DNA from: CBFHWY01 sp965659675
GTDB lineage: Bacteria; Bacteroidota; Bacteroidia; Flavobacteriales_G; Salibacteraceae
Assembly (NCBI GenBank): GCA_965659675.1
Contig: CBFHWY010000026.1
Coordinates: 1 to 34,943, forward strand
Length of the DNA stretch: 34,943 nucleotides
Direction: 5' to 3'
The position numbers and the translations under genes are program-made. Shown piece by piece: positions 17,401 through 24,971 of the stretch. The notes beneath the pieces were generated by a model. The model did no database searches. It was given only the letters and a program-made list of their open reading frames with translations, and was not told the DNA's origin. Each line of letters opens with the position of its first letter. The first letter of the stretch is position 1.

Positions 17401-18879
17401 ATTGAGAAACCCAGGCTTTACAGCGACATGACCTTTCAAAACGCGGAGTTAAGGGTGAATTATCTGGGAGCGAAGTTTCGCATAGATGGACAAACAGCGA
17501 AGGTTCGAGAAGATTGGTTTGGATTTGATTATATCGAAGTATTGGATTCAAGAGGAAAAAAAGCAAGAGCCACGGCTACCATCTTTCACGAAAACTACCA
17601 GAATATCAACTACGATATCAATATTCTTTCAGAAGACTTTCAATTCCTAAATACAAGCTATAAAGACAACGAGCTTTATTACGGTACGGCCAACCTTGGA
17701 GGAGATGTGAATATTAGTGGATATTCAGGTGATCTGCTCATCGAGGCAAATGTAGAGACCAAAAAAGGTACTAAGTTCTATATACCGCTAGAAGGAGCAG
17801 AGGAAGTGACCCGAAGTAATTATATCGTGTTTGTCCAGCCTGATAGTCTCAAGGGTGAGAAGCCCAAGTATGAAGCAGAAACAGATAATATTCAAATGGA
17901 TCTGAATATTGATATGACCCCTGATGCTGAGGTTCAATTGATATTTGATGAGGTAGCGGGCGATATCATGAAAGCAAGTGGTGAAGGGGCAATTCAACTT
18001 GGAATAAATACACTTGGAGAGTTTAATATGTACGGCCAATATAAGCTCTCGAGTGGAAGCTATTTGTTCACGCTCCAAAATATCATCAATAAGAAGTTTG
18101 AGCTTACAGAAGGCTCATCTATTCAATGGAATGGTGATCCTTTTCACGCAAAGCTCGATGTTAAAGCGCGCTATAATACAAGGGCGAGATTGGGTGATCT
18201 GCTGCAGGATGAAAGCCTTTCTAGTCGGGTAAATACTCAGGTTAACCTTTACATGAAGAATGATCTGATGAACCCCGACCTGAGTTTTGGTATTGAATTC
18301 CCAGATATGGAGGAGGCAATTAAATCAAGGGCTCAGATGGCGCTTAATAATGAGGAACAAGTGAATAGGCAGGTTTTCTCCTTACTTCTGCTGAATTCAT
18401 TTTCTCCGCCTGAGGGCGGAATGCAGGCTAGTGGCTCTGCAAGTGCCAATTCATATGAACTTCTTGCCAATCAGTTATCTAACTGGATGTCTCATTTGAG
18501 TGACAAGCTGCAATTGAGCATCAGTGAGTTGAATGCGACCAACTTTGAAGTAGGAATGTCGCGCGCCTTCTTCAGTGATCGTATGACGGTTGAGGGAAGC
18601 GTGGGAGTCACATCAACAGAGGACCAGCAAACTGAATCCGAGAATGCCAGCAGGCTGGTAGGGGATGTTCAGGTGGAATATAAGATCACAAAAGATGGAA
18701 AGTTAAGGGCAAGAGTATTTAATGAGTCAAATGATGATGCATTGCTGAATCAGCAGAATGCGAAAGACACTCAAGGGCTGGGTCTTGTTTACCGTCAGGA
18801 ATTTAATGACTGGTCTGAGTTGTGGAAAAAGATCTTTGGCGGGAACAAACAAAAAAGGCCCGCAAAAGCAGGCCCTTGA
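14494..18879 (+). CDS. TamB-like AsmA-superfamily envelope protein (DUF490)
   Basis: A giant protein of 1461 residues from ATG 14494 (an ATG at 14464 would add ten residues and overlap tsaD). It has one N-terminal membrane helix (about residues 18-42, WILLLLVLLLIALPPVLLSL) followed by a long repetitive beta-structure expected to form a hydrophobic groove across the periplasm. The C-terminal TamB domain (DUF490) is clear: ISGDLKLSGSIEKPRL, FNMYGQYKLSSGSYLFTLQN and LNNEEQVNRQVFSLLLLNSF. TamB proteins act in outer-membrane protein assembly and phospholipid transport to the outer membrane. No tamA/BamA-like gene is adjacent. The last codons (KRPAKAGP) contain a hairpin that works as a terminator for the opposite strand. 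The family is secure; the cargo is not known. Confidence 0.93.
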   Translation: MGIALPLPKDEIIKKQNRKYWILLLLVLLLIALPPVLLSLYSVQSALARLTLSFVNDRFQTQISLDRVKIRSFSELEFGGILVLDEHADTMIFVNSLSVELNKIDLTEQNFYLEELKIGEAKVQMRTYLGDSTNNLTSFFAKFSSSDSSESDFKLRCENLSLAESYFLIDDQRKYDEAYQIDYGHLEVKSIRLAAERIQIAGQELEGAIKDLSFQNPYISLTALQSQFELNSDSLKLRNMHLLTYASNINADFEMNYSKGFEQFTDDVIMKLDCESSLIHSNDIAAFTEEILGLNRPISIHGRVEGNVNDLDFEGFELNFGKNIVIDGNVGNLSNIEEIIFGDVHLNFQGDLDSIPNYPFITSESVDFPQFLAQLGVFRADLYLDGDLNAVNGELELADQNARFSAEFQAADLLSDSLSISTAADIEHLDPEALFAVQDLNEIEAKIDLYWKGTDLYSSLSKLALDISKMKYRGYTYDSIYASATLNESKLSSDLMVYDQNIKTVLHTNSSIGEEDFSTEGRLLLKGMRSHELGLTPDFDSLGLDSRLMFALDIRSNHIASIQIEVDTIKVYNRHLAYGESALSFLYKPGEKDSFNLDSELLTLKAEGDFSDVEPRMLFNELIADLGLSSKRNLNEYHDLNVTSSFGEVNPILEIFQSEIRIEKGASAQFNMSGEKRSASFSFISSRLSLGALIFEELDANLNVEDGRSQLNTNASRISLGDSLSSKNLKLSLAGIPDSMTLKLSLDDDAQSDLGLNLAALLSFDRNQMVVDLEPSELSIVDSLWQINSVAELYLDSSGLLIPLINAQSGSKFLNISGRVGDERSDKLRVSFEQLNLSNVGEISSIKELQMKGGLSGYVEMYSILNDIQLSAELDFTELEVNEQMLGSGNFSALWDKADKGLRVSGNFLDQHKPVIWFNGNYYPEEVENQLDFNLLTRDLKLKAFEPFLASYISDVSGRISGDLKLSGSIEKPRLYSDMTFQNAELRVNYLGAKFRIDGQTAKVREDWFGFDYIEVLDSRGKKARATATIFHENYQNINYDINILSEDFQFLNTSYKDNELYYGTANLGGDVNISGYSGDLLIEANVETKKGTKFYIPLEGAEEVTRSNYIVFVQPDSLKGEKPKYEAETDNIQMDLNIDMTPDAEVQLIFDEVAGDIMKASGEGAIQLGINTLGEFNMYGQYKLSSGSYLFTLQNIINKKFELTEGSSIQWNGDPFHAKLDVKARYNTRARLGDLLQDESLSSRVNTQVNLYMKNDLMNPDLSFGIEFPDMEEAIKSRAQMALNNEEQVNRQVFSLLLLNSFSPPEGGMQASGSASANSYELLANQLSNWMSHLSDKLQLSISELNATNFEVGMSRAFFSDRMTVEGSVGVTSTEDQQTESENASRLVGDVQVEYKITKDGKLRARVFNESNDDALLNQQNAKDTQGLGLVYRQEFNDWSELWKKIFGGNKQKRPAKAGP
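18851..18877 (-). terminator. Rho-independent terminator of the LPP20-like gene, inside tamB
   Basis: On the minus strand AAGGGCCTGC (18877-18868) pairs with GCGGGCCTTT (18863-18854) around a TTTT loop, ten pairs including two G-U wobbles, and is followed by further T residues. It lies about 20 bases after the stop of the minus-strand gene at 18898. Read on the plus strand the wobbles become C-A and A-C mismatches, so the hairpin favours the minus transcript. It is embedded in the last codons of the tamB-like gene. Confidence 0.7.
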
Positions 18880-18897
18880 TGTTAAGTGTGATTTGGA

Positions 18898-19473
18898 TTA
18901 GTTGTTCTGCTCGAACTTCTCCATTTCCTTATCGAAAGTTTCTTTGAACTTCTCGTAGTTGTAGTCGATCTTCAAGCTCTGATCCTTAGTAAGGGTCTCA
19001 TTATAGGCCGATACAAGGTCTTCCCCAGAAAGCTCAATGGCAATGTAGGTCTTGTACTTGCCCTCAGGAGTTCTGGTAAGCTTTTCGCAGATGGTTTTGA
19101 TGCCGCTAAGCTGCTGGTTTACAACTGTTCTGGCGTTTTCCTCGAATCGCTCAAGTACTTCTTCCTGGTTGTTGAATTCACTTGATTTTACATAGTTATC
19201 TCCAACAACCTTCATGGTGGTTTGGATATCTCCTGCAAGTTGAGCTTTCGCGTTACTCAAAGCTTTCTTTTTAGAAGTCATTTGATCCAAACTTTCTCCC
19301 ACAGCATTCGCTCTGAAGTACTTTTTGCTTGAGAAGTATTCTGAACCTGAACAAGGGATGATGATCTCTACCTCGCCGGCTTTTTTAACTGTTTCTTTCT
19401 TGTTCTTACAAGCAGGCATAATCAAAGTAGCCGCAAGAAGACCAAATCCTATAAGTTTCAGCGTTTTTTTCAT
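18898..19473 (-). CDS. LPP20-like lipoprotein
   Basis: A 191-residue lipoprotein: signal sequence with lipobox IMPAC (lipid cysteine C22). The mature part contains the LPP20-type element SKKKALSNAKAQLAGDIQTTMKV (split here for reference: a conserved helix of K/A/L residues after an aromatic strand), then a strand-helix pattern ending in YKTYIAIELSGEDL. LPP20 domains are found in outer-membrane lipoproteins such as Helicobacter LPP20 and Vibrio FlgP. The C-terminal 40 residues are charged and helical. It is divergent from a CsgG-like lipoprotein gene and 1.5 kb from a second LPP20-like gene, which suggests a joint function. A terminator follows at 18851-18877. The family call is by pattern; the function is unknown. 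Confidence 0.7.
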   Translation of the reverse strand: MKKTLKLIGFGLLAATLIMPACKNKKETVKKAGEVEIIIPCSGSEYFSSKKYFRANAVGESLDQMTSKKKALSNAKAQLAGDIQTTMKVVGDNYVKSSEFNNQEEVLERFEENARTVVNQQLSGIKTICEKLTRTPEGKYKTYIAIELSGEDLVSAYNETLTKDQSLKIDYNYEKFKETFDKEMEKFEQNN

Positions 19474-19516
19474 GGTGATATAATTAATGTTTGTGATGTA
19501 CCTTCAATTAGCGTAC

Positions 19517-19550
19517 CAAAGTATTAAATTTTGAAATTTGATTTGCCAAA
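19517..19550 (-). promoter_or_regulatory. Possible promoter of the LPP20-like gene
   Basis: On the minus strand TTTG (19550-19547) is followed about 20 bases later by TAATACTTTG ending at 19517. The last seven bases, TACTTTG, are one base short of the exact TAnnTTTG box. It lies 43 bases before the ATG at 19473. On the plus strand of the same 179-base gap I see only TATTTTG near 19616, also one base short, ahead of the CsgG-like gene. Confidence 0.3.
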
Positions 19551-19652
19551 GGTGTTACAAAGAAAAGGATTGTGCCCAAATAATGCCCTTCTTTACCAAA
19601 ACAGATGATTCTTGTATTTTGGCTCCGAATTTGATATGACTTTCAAATAGAT

Positions 19653-21050
19653 ATGAAATCTATTATTAAATACGCTTTAGTAGTACTCACGATTGGTATC
19701 CTTATTTCCTGCAATGGGAGTAAAGCCTATTATAAACGTGGTATTCAATTAGAAGAAGCGGGTATGTATAAGGAGGCGGCTTCATATTATCTCACTTCTC
19801 TCAGGAAAAACCCAGATAATATTGATGCGCGTATCGCAATTAAGAAGAATGGGCAAAAAGTATTGGACCAGCTCCTGGCCGATTTCTACCAGTCCTACAC
19901 CGCCGAAGATCATAAAAAGGCGATCTATGAGTATCTCGAGGCTAAGGACTTTCACGAAAATGTAAACGCTTTTGCTGAGATCAACTTTCCAGAGTATTAC
20001 AAAGACTATTATGAAGAATCGAAAGATGTCTACCTAAAAAAGAGGTATAAGGAAGCTTTGATCTTGAAGGATGAGGAGAAGTACGATGCGTCAAACGAGA
20101 TCTTCGCCGAGATCATGGAGATAGAACCTGAATACAAGGATGTATCTCAAATGGAAAAAGTATCCAGGATCGAGCCTATTTACAGGAAAGGTAAAGCGGC
20201 AATGGCAAATGAGCAATATCGTGCTGCATACAGATATTTCGATGAGGTCTTAAGCGCCGGCCCATACAAGGATGCAGCGTCATTAAAACAGGAATCACTC
20301 GAAGAAGCTGCTTTTACTGTTGCTTTTTTACCTGTGCAAGTGGATAATATCGAAGATCAGCAAGTGGCCGACAAATTCTACAGTCTGGTGATGCAAGAGG
20401 TGCTTAATCTGGATAATCCGTTCATCAAAGTGATCGACAGGTCAAATATTGAGAAGATTCTTCAAGAGCAGAAATTAGCCTTGAGTGGAATGGTGGATGG
20501 AAAAACTTCTGCAGAAGCGGGTAAAATACTTGGGGCAAAGGCAGTTTTTTCTGCTGACATCATCAACTACAAGAACGAAAGGAAGAACCCAAAGTCTTAT
20601 CAAAAGAAAGGATATCAGGCGATCAAGGTTCGGAAATACAATAAGGCCACAGACTCCTATTACACGGTTACCAATTATAAGAAGGTCTACTACAAGGAAG
20701 TGATAGGAGCAAACCAGGTAAGTGCATCTATTCGTTTTAACATGAGCTCAAGTGAAACTGCTGAGATCCTGGTATCAGACTTGATCACCGATGAAAGAAG
20801 TGATGTAGTGAATTATGTGATCTACGAAGGAGATCCCAATAATCTATTTCCAGGAACCTGGAGGAGCCAGAAGTATCGACATTCAGAGGACAAGGTGTTC
20901 ACTGATTTCAAATCAAAGAATGCGCTGCAATCGAAACTAAGAACAAAGAAGCGTTCCTTGAAGTCCACAGAAGTTTTAAGAACAGAGATGTTGCAGCAGA
21001 TGGCAAAGCGTGTAGCTCAAAAATTAGAGGCCTATGATAACTCGCTTTAG
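19653..21050 (+). CDS. TPR lipoprotein with CsgG/FlgO-like domain
   Basis: A 465-residue lipoprotein with lipobox ILISC (C20). Residues about 25-200 form tetratricopeptide-like helices (YYKRGIQLEEAGMYKEAASYY, then YRKGKAAMANEQYRAAYRYFDEV). Residues about 215-460 resemble the CsgG/FlgO/TolB-N type fold: a strand FTVAFLPVQ, then FIKVIDRSNIEKILQEQKL, LSGMVDGKTSAEAGKILGAKAVFSADI (a hallmark of CsgG-like proteins, in two pieces here). A tyrosine- and lysine-rich insert lies at about 305-345 (NPKSYQKKGYQAIKVRKYNK). CsgG-like domains occur in curli secretion pores, LpoB and Vibrio FlgO. No pore-forming hairpins are obvious, so a structural or regulatory outer-membrane role is more likely than secretion. 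Its last 17 bases overlap the next lipoprotein gene. Confidence 0.75.
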   Translation: MKSIIKYALVVLTIGILISCNGSKAYYKRGIQLEEAGMYKEAASYYLTSLRKNPDNIDARIAIKKNGQKVLDQLLADFYQSYTAEDHKKAIYEYLEAKDFHENVNAFAEINFPEYYKDYYEESKDVYLKKRYKEALILKDEEKYDASNEIFAEIMEIEPEYKDVSQMEKVSRIEPIYRKGKAAMANEQYRAAYRYFDEVLSAGPYKDAASLKQESLEEAAFTVAFLPVQVDNIEDQQVADKFYSLVMQEVLNLDNPFIKVIDRSNIEKILQEQKLALSGMVDGKTSAEAGKILGAKAVFSADIINYKNERKNPKSYQKKGYQAIKVRKYNKATDSYYTVTNYKKVYYKEVIGANQVSASIRFNMSSSETAEILVSDLITDERSDVVNYVIYEGDPNNLFPGTWRSQKYRHSEDKVFTDFKSKNALQSKLRTKKRSLKSTEVLRTEMLQQMAKRVAQKLEAYDNSL

Positions 21051-22404
21051 TCTATTTTTTCTTCTTGTTCCACTGCTGTATGTAGGCTGCAAGTCCAGCT
21101 CAAAACTGAGCGAGGAAAAGAAAAAGACTGTTCAAAAACCAGGTTGGGTCATGCAACGTCCAAGTTCTTCTACCTACTACATTGGGATTGGAATGGCGAT
21201 GAAAAGAAATAGCCCTGCACAGTACCCAAATATTGCAAAGAAAAATGCGATCAGCGACCTTGCTTCCGAGATCAAAGTGAGGGTTTCAGGAAATTCTGTG
21301 CTAAAGCAATATGAGAACAACGATGAATTCAGAGAGACCTTTACAAACAATACGAAGGTCAGTGTTCAAGAAGACCTTGAAGAGTTTGAACAGGTTGATG
21401 CATGGGAGAATGAGTCGGAGTTTTGGGTCTATTACCGACTTTCAAAACAGAAATACAGAGAGATCAAAGAACGAAAGATCAATGCTGCCATCGAGTCTGG
21501 AAAGTCTTTTGTTGCAAAAGCAGAGAGCCTAAAGTCAGCTGGAAAATACCAGGAAGCGATCAAGAACTACTTCAAGGCCTTTCTGGAGGTACAAAAGTAC
21601 CTTGATGAAGACTTGCGTACCAATATGGATGGCAAGGAGGTCTATTTCGCTGCAGAACTCTTGAGTAGGGTAGAGGCTAGTCTTGCAGATATTCAGCTTG
21701 AAGCGATATACCCCCACGGAAAGTCTAGCTATACTGCCGTATGGGGACAACAGATCAGTCCAGGTGAATTGCGCTTTAAAGTATCGGTCAATGGTTCGAG
21801 TGCTGGAGAAGGGATCAGGTTAGGGTTTAGTTCCGATAGGGCCCGAACGATGCCTGAGGAGGCCAGCACGAATCAAAATGGCATAGCGGGAACCTCATTA
21901 AAAGTGAGCAAAGGCCTAAAAAGAAGAGAAGTGCTTGCAAAGGTCATACTGGATGATCTGGGTAATAGGGTGCTCAAAGCCTATATTCGAAAGTTGAATA
22001 TCCCAAGTACGCGATACTTCATTGAAGTGCGTGATCCTGGTGTACAGGTTAAATCAGAAGAAAAGGAACTCGGTAAGGATAGACCCCAAACCCTGGCTTC
22101 GGCCTTTTCTTCAGCGCTGAGCTCTGAGGGCTTTGTGAGTGGCGGGGAGTACATCGATTATATCGCCGAGATCAAAACCGATACGCGAAAAGGAGATGTG
22201 AATGATGGATTTCATTCTGCTTATTTGAATGGTTCTTTGTTGGTCAGAAACCGCAGCAGTAATGAGGTTATCTTCAAATTCAGCTTGAATGACATCAAAG
22301 GAGTGGGTTTAGATTTCAATTCAGCTTCCAGGAAGGCTTATGAAGAAGCCACCAAAGAACTCGAGCGTAAGGCTGTTTGGCAATTCATGGAGCAAATGCG
22401 CTAG
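21034..22404 (+). CDS. Multidomain LPP20-like lipoprotein
   Basis: A 456-residue lipoprotein with lipobox LYVGC (C19). Residues about 35-150 are LPP20-like: PGWVMQRPSSSTYYIGIGMA, then NIAKKNAISDLASEIKVRV and SEFWVYYRLSKQKYREIK. A TPR-like helical pair follows (residues 160-195, AESLKSAGKYQEAIKNYFKA). Residues about 235-310 look like an Ig-like strand domain. The C-terminal part (about 330-456) has alternating strands and a final helix SRKAYEEATKELERKAVWQF. This order is reminiscent of FlgT, which also combines an LPP20-like N-domain with others. The start overlaps the CsgG-like gene by 17 bases, arguing for co-translation. Its TAG overlaps the opposite glycosyltransferase stop (CTAG). Function unknown. 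Confidence 0.72.
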   Translation: MITRFSLFFLLVPLLYVGCKSSSKLSEEKKKTVQKPGWVMQRPSSSTYYIGIGMAMKRNSPAQYPNIAKKNAISDLASEIKVRVSGNSVLKQYENNDEFRETFTNNTKVSVQEDLEEFEQVDAWENESEFWVYYRLSKQKYREIKERKINAAIESGKSFVAKAESLKSAGKYQEAIKNYFKAFLEVQKYLDEDLRTNMDGKEVYFAAELLSRVEASLADIQLEAIYPHGKSSYTAVWGQQISPGELRFKVSVNGSSAGEGIRLGFSSDRARTMPEEASTNQNGIAGTSLKVSKGLKRREVLAKVILDDLGNRVLKAYIRKLNIPSTRYFIEVRDPGVQVKSEEKELGKDRPQTLASAFSSALSSEGFVSGGEYIDYIAEIKTDTRKGDVNDGFHSAYLNGSLLVRNRSSNEVIFKFSLNDIKGVGLDFNSASRKAYEEATKELERKAVWQFMEQMR

Positions 22405-24347
22405 TTCCCGAGCATTCTGAGTTTTGCAACTACATTTTTCAGATCGATCTGCATGGAGTAATTCTTGGCATAGATGATATCGCTTTGCTCTGATAGTTTA
22501 TCGCTGGCATCAAAGCTCACAGACAATACTGACGGTTTAAGCTTTGGAAGGCCATGCACGTTCGTGTTCTTAGAGGCAAAGCCAACCCAGGTCTTTATTC
22601 CCAAACTCACTTGAATCAGGTTTCTCAGAAAGCCCAACGGCCTGGTTTGTATCCAAATGAGAACCGGACTCAACACAAATAGGATCAGGGCTGCAACCAG
22701 GTCAAAACTTCTTTTGATGCGCTTGTTACCGGGTTTTGAAATACTGCTTAGGTGCTGCACTGAATAAAGTTCCCCTGAGGTATTGATAGAATTGCTCCCG
22801 ATCACGAACTTACTTGCCGGTGGCGCTATTTTATAATCTACCCCAACATTCTCTAAAAGAGCCATTCTCCTTATGATATCGCCAGAATTAAGATCAGCGG
22901 AGCAAAAAACTACTTCGTCGATATCAAATACTTTGATCAACTCAATGAGTTGGTCCAATTTTCCCACAAAGCCATCTTCAGCCTGATCTTCTTTGTTTTG
23001 AGGGCTCACTCTGCCAGTAAAGTCAGGGTCAATGGCAGTTTGAGAGATCAAACTCAATACTCTCTCATATTCACCCTTCCCGCCTACGATCAAAAAGCGC
23101 TTGCGCGTTTTGGCAAATAATCTGAATTCTTCAAGCTTAAAAACATGAAGGAGTAATCGCATGATGGTACCGGCAACAAGGGTGAAGCCAGCCCCAAGTA
23201 GAATAATGGCCCGTGAAAATCGGTATTCCTCTCCAAGGAGGCCGTAAAAACTTAGAATAACCAGACTTCCAAAGACAATACCCAATAGGAAGCGCCTGAA
23301 GCTGTAGGGGCGATCGTATGCTCCACCAGCCCAAAGACCAATGAGCCAGATAAAGCTATAGACGGGGAGTGCGATCTTTAGCAATTCTTGCGGATAGACA
23401 TTTTCACTGTAAGCTTCATACCAGGAGCTGATACCCAGCAAACCCAGCATGATGATCAGGAAATCCAGTAGGGCAGTGTAAGATTTTTTTAAAAATCGAT
23501 GGAAGATGGCAATTCCTGCACGAAAAACCACTGCAAAGTATATGAATGCTGAGAAGAGTCCAGCTTTTTGAGAACTGAAGTGCTTCCTTGCAAATATGAT
23601 CATGGCCTTGTAGAAGACGATCACATAGTTTACACTGCTTTTCTTAGTGGATTCACCTTTATAGTGAATGATGCTTGTATCGGCAAAATAGTAGTTCTTG
23701 TAGCCCCCTTTGATCAATCGATAGGAGAGGTCAATGTCTTCTCCATACATGAAGAAGGTCTCATCAAGTAAGCCGACTTTATTTAATGCCTCTTTGCGCA
23801 GGAGCATAAAAGCGCCAGAAAGGATCTCCACTTCATGTGTTTGATCCTCATCGAGGTAACCCAGATGGTATTTCCCAAATCGTCTGGAGCGAAGAAATAT
23901 GCTGGATAGGCCAAAGACCTTGTAAAATGCCACTTCTGGAGTAGGTAAACTTCTTTTGGATTCGGGCAGAAAGCGCCCTTTTCCATCGATCATCTTCACG
24001 CCAAGTCCGCCAGCTTCAGGGTGATCATCCATGAAGGCGATGCACTTCTCAAAACTGTCCTGAGCTACCAGGGTATCTGGATTGAGGAGAAGCACATACT
24101 CTCCCACTGATTCTTTTATGGCCAGGTTGTTTCCTTTGGAGAAGCCTAAATTTTCCTTGCTTTCGATCAGCTTGACCCAGGAAAATTTGTCCCTGACCAT
24201 TTGAACTGATCCATCCACGGAGTTATTGTCAACCAGTAATACCTCGGCATCGATCGACTTGATTGCTTCTTTGACGCTAAGGAGGCACTGTTCCAGAAAA
24301 TGCTGGACATTGTAGTTTACAATGACGATGGATAGTTTAGCTGACAA
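22401..24347 (-). CDS. GT2 glycosyltransferase fused to degenerate sugar-phosphate transferase
   Basis: A 648-residue fusion. Residues 1-240 form a complete GT-A family 2 domain (SIVIVNYN, LLVDNNSVDGS, LLLNPDTLV, MYGEDIDLSYRL), related to rhamnosyltransferases. Residues about 255-400 contain several membrane helices. Residues about 405-530 resemble the Rossmann domain of WbaP/WcaJ-type proteins (KRFLIVGGKGEYERVL, FDIDEVVFCSADL). Residues 542-575 (KRIKRSFDLVAALILFVLSP) match the membrane hairpin of polyprenyl-phosphate sugar transferases, and the end (IKTWVGF, GLPKLKPSVL, YAKNYSMQIDLKNV) matches that family's C-terminus. The catalytic middle between them, including the RxGxxGKxFxxxKFRTM region, is absent. 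The GT2 half is probably active; the transferase half is probably not. It follows recR by three bases and likely makes an envelope polysaccharide. Confidence 0.85.
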   Translation of the reverse strand: MSAKLSIVIVNYNVQHFLEQCLLSVKEAIKSIDAEVLLVDNNSVDGSVQMVRDKFSWVKLIESKENLGFSKGNNLAIKESVGEYVLLLNPDTLVAQDSFEKCIAFMDDHPEAGGLGVKMIDGKGRFLPESKRSLPTPEVAFYKVFGLSSIFLRSRRFGKYHLGYLDEDQTHEVEILSGAFMLLRKEALNKVGLLDETFFMYGEDIDLSYRLIKGGYKNYYFADTSIIHYKGESTKKSSVNYVIVFYKAMIIFARKHFSSQKAGLFSAFIYFAVVFRAGIAIFHRFLKKSYTALLDFLIIMLGLLGISSWYEAYSENVYPQELLKIALPVYSFIWLIGLWAGGAYDRPYSFRRFLLGIVFGSLVILSFYGLLGEEYRFSRAIILLGAGFTLVAGTIMRLLLHVFKLEEFRLFAKTRKRFLIVGGKGEYERVLSLISQTAIDPDFTGRVSPQNKEDQAEDGFVGKLDQLIELIKVFDIDEVVFCSADLNSGDIIRRMALLENVGVDYKIAPPASKFVIGSNSINTSGELYSVQHLSSISKPGNKRIKRSFDLVAALILFVLSPVLIWIQTRPLGFLRNLIQVSLGIKTWVGFASKNTNVHGLPKLKPSVLSVSFDASDKLSEQSDIIYAKNYSMQIDLKNVVAKLRMLGN

Positions 24348-24350
24348 GGA

Positions 24351-24971
24351 TTATTCTTTAGACAGACTTCCCTCGTAAGGAGTTCTATGTTGAATGGAAC
24401 GCCCCAGGGTTAGTTCATCGGCATATTGAAGTTCATCACCTACACCAATGCCTCGTGCAAGAGTAGAGATCTCCAGACCCATATCTCGATACTTCTTATA
24501 GAGGTAAAATGCCGTGGTTTCACCTTCCATCGTGGTGCTCAACGCAAAAAGTAACTCTTTTGGTTTTTGTGAATTGATGCGCTCATCCAGTAGATCAATG
24601 GAGAGTTCATCCGGACCAATACCATCCATGGGGGAGATCACACCACCAAGAACGTGATAGAGGCCTTTGTATTGTCTGGTAGATTCTATAGCAAGAACGT
24701 CACTGATATCCTCAACGACACAAATAAACTCTTTGTCGCGATTGTTATCCTTACAAATGGAGCAGATCTCTTCATCGCTGATGTTATTGCAACTGCTGCA
24801 ATGGTGCACGTTCGAATTTAAAGATGCAAATGCTTCAGAGAAGCGTTTCACATCATCTTCGGGCTGGCGCAATAGGTGCAGGGCGAGGCGCAGTGCTGTA
24901 CGCTGGCCAATTCCTGGCAAAGAGCCCAGTGCTTCTACGGCATTTTGAAGGTGTTTGGATGGCAGTTCCAT
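24351..24971 (-). CDS. recR: Recombination mediator RecR
   Basis: RecR works with RecO (and RecF) to load RecA on gapped DNA. The 206 residues are of normal length. The N-terminal helix-hairpin-helix reads LGSLPGIGQRTALRLALHLL. The four zinc ligands are C58, C61, C70 and C73 (CSSCNNISDEEICSIC). The Toprim domain starts ICVVEDISDVLAIE and continues with YHVLGGVISPMDGIGP, and the C-terminal ARGIGVGDELQYADELTLGRSI element is present. The ATG shares its A with the last base of the ribBA stop (TGATG), a sign of translational coupling. The glycosyltransferase gene starts three bases after its stop. Confidence 0.96.
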   Translation of the reverse strand: MELPSKHLQNAVEALGSLPGIGQRTALRLALHLLRQPEDDVKRFSEAFASLNSNVHHCSSCNNISDEEICSICKDNNRDKEFICVVEDISDVLAIESTRQYKGLYHVLGGVISPMDGIGPDELSIDLLDERINSQKPKELLFALSTTMEGETTAFYLYKKYRDMGLEISTLARGIGVGDELQYADELTLGRSIQHRTPYEGSLSKE

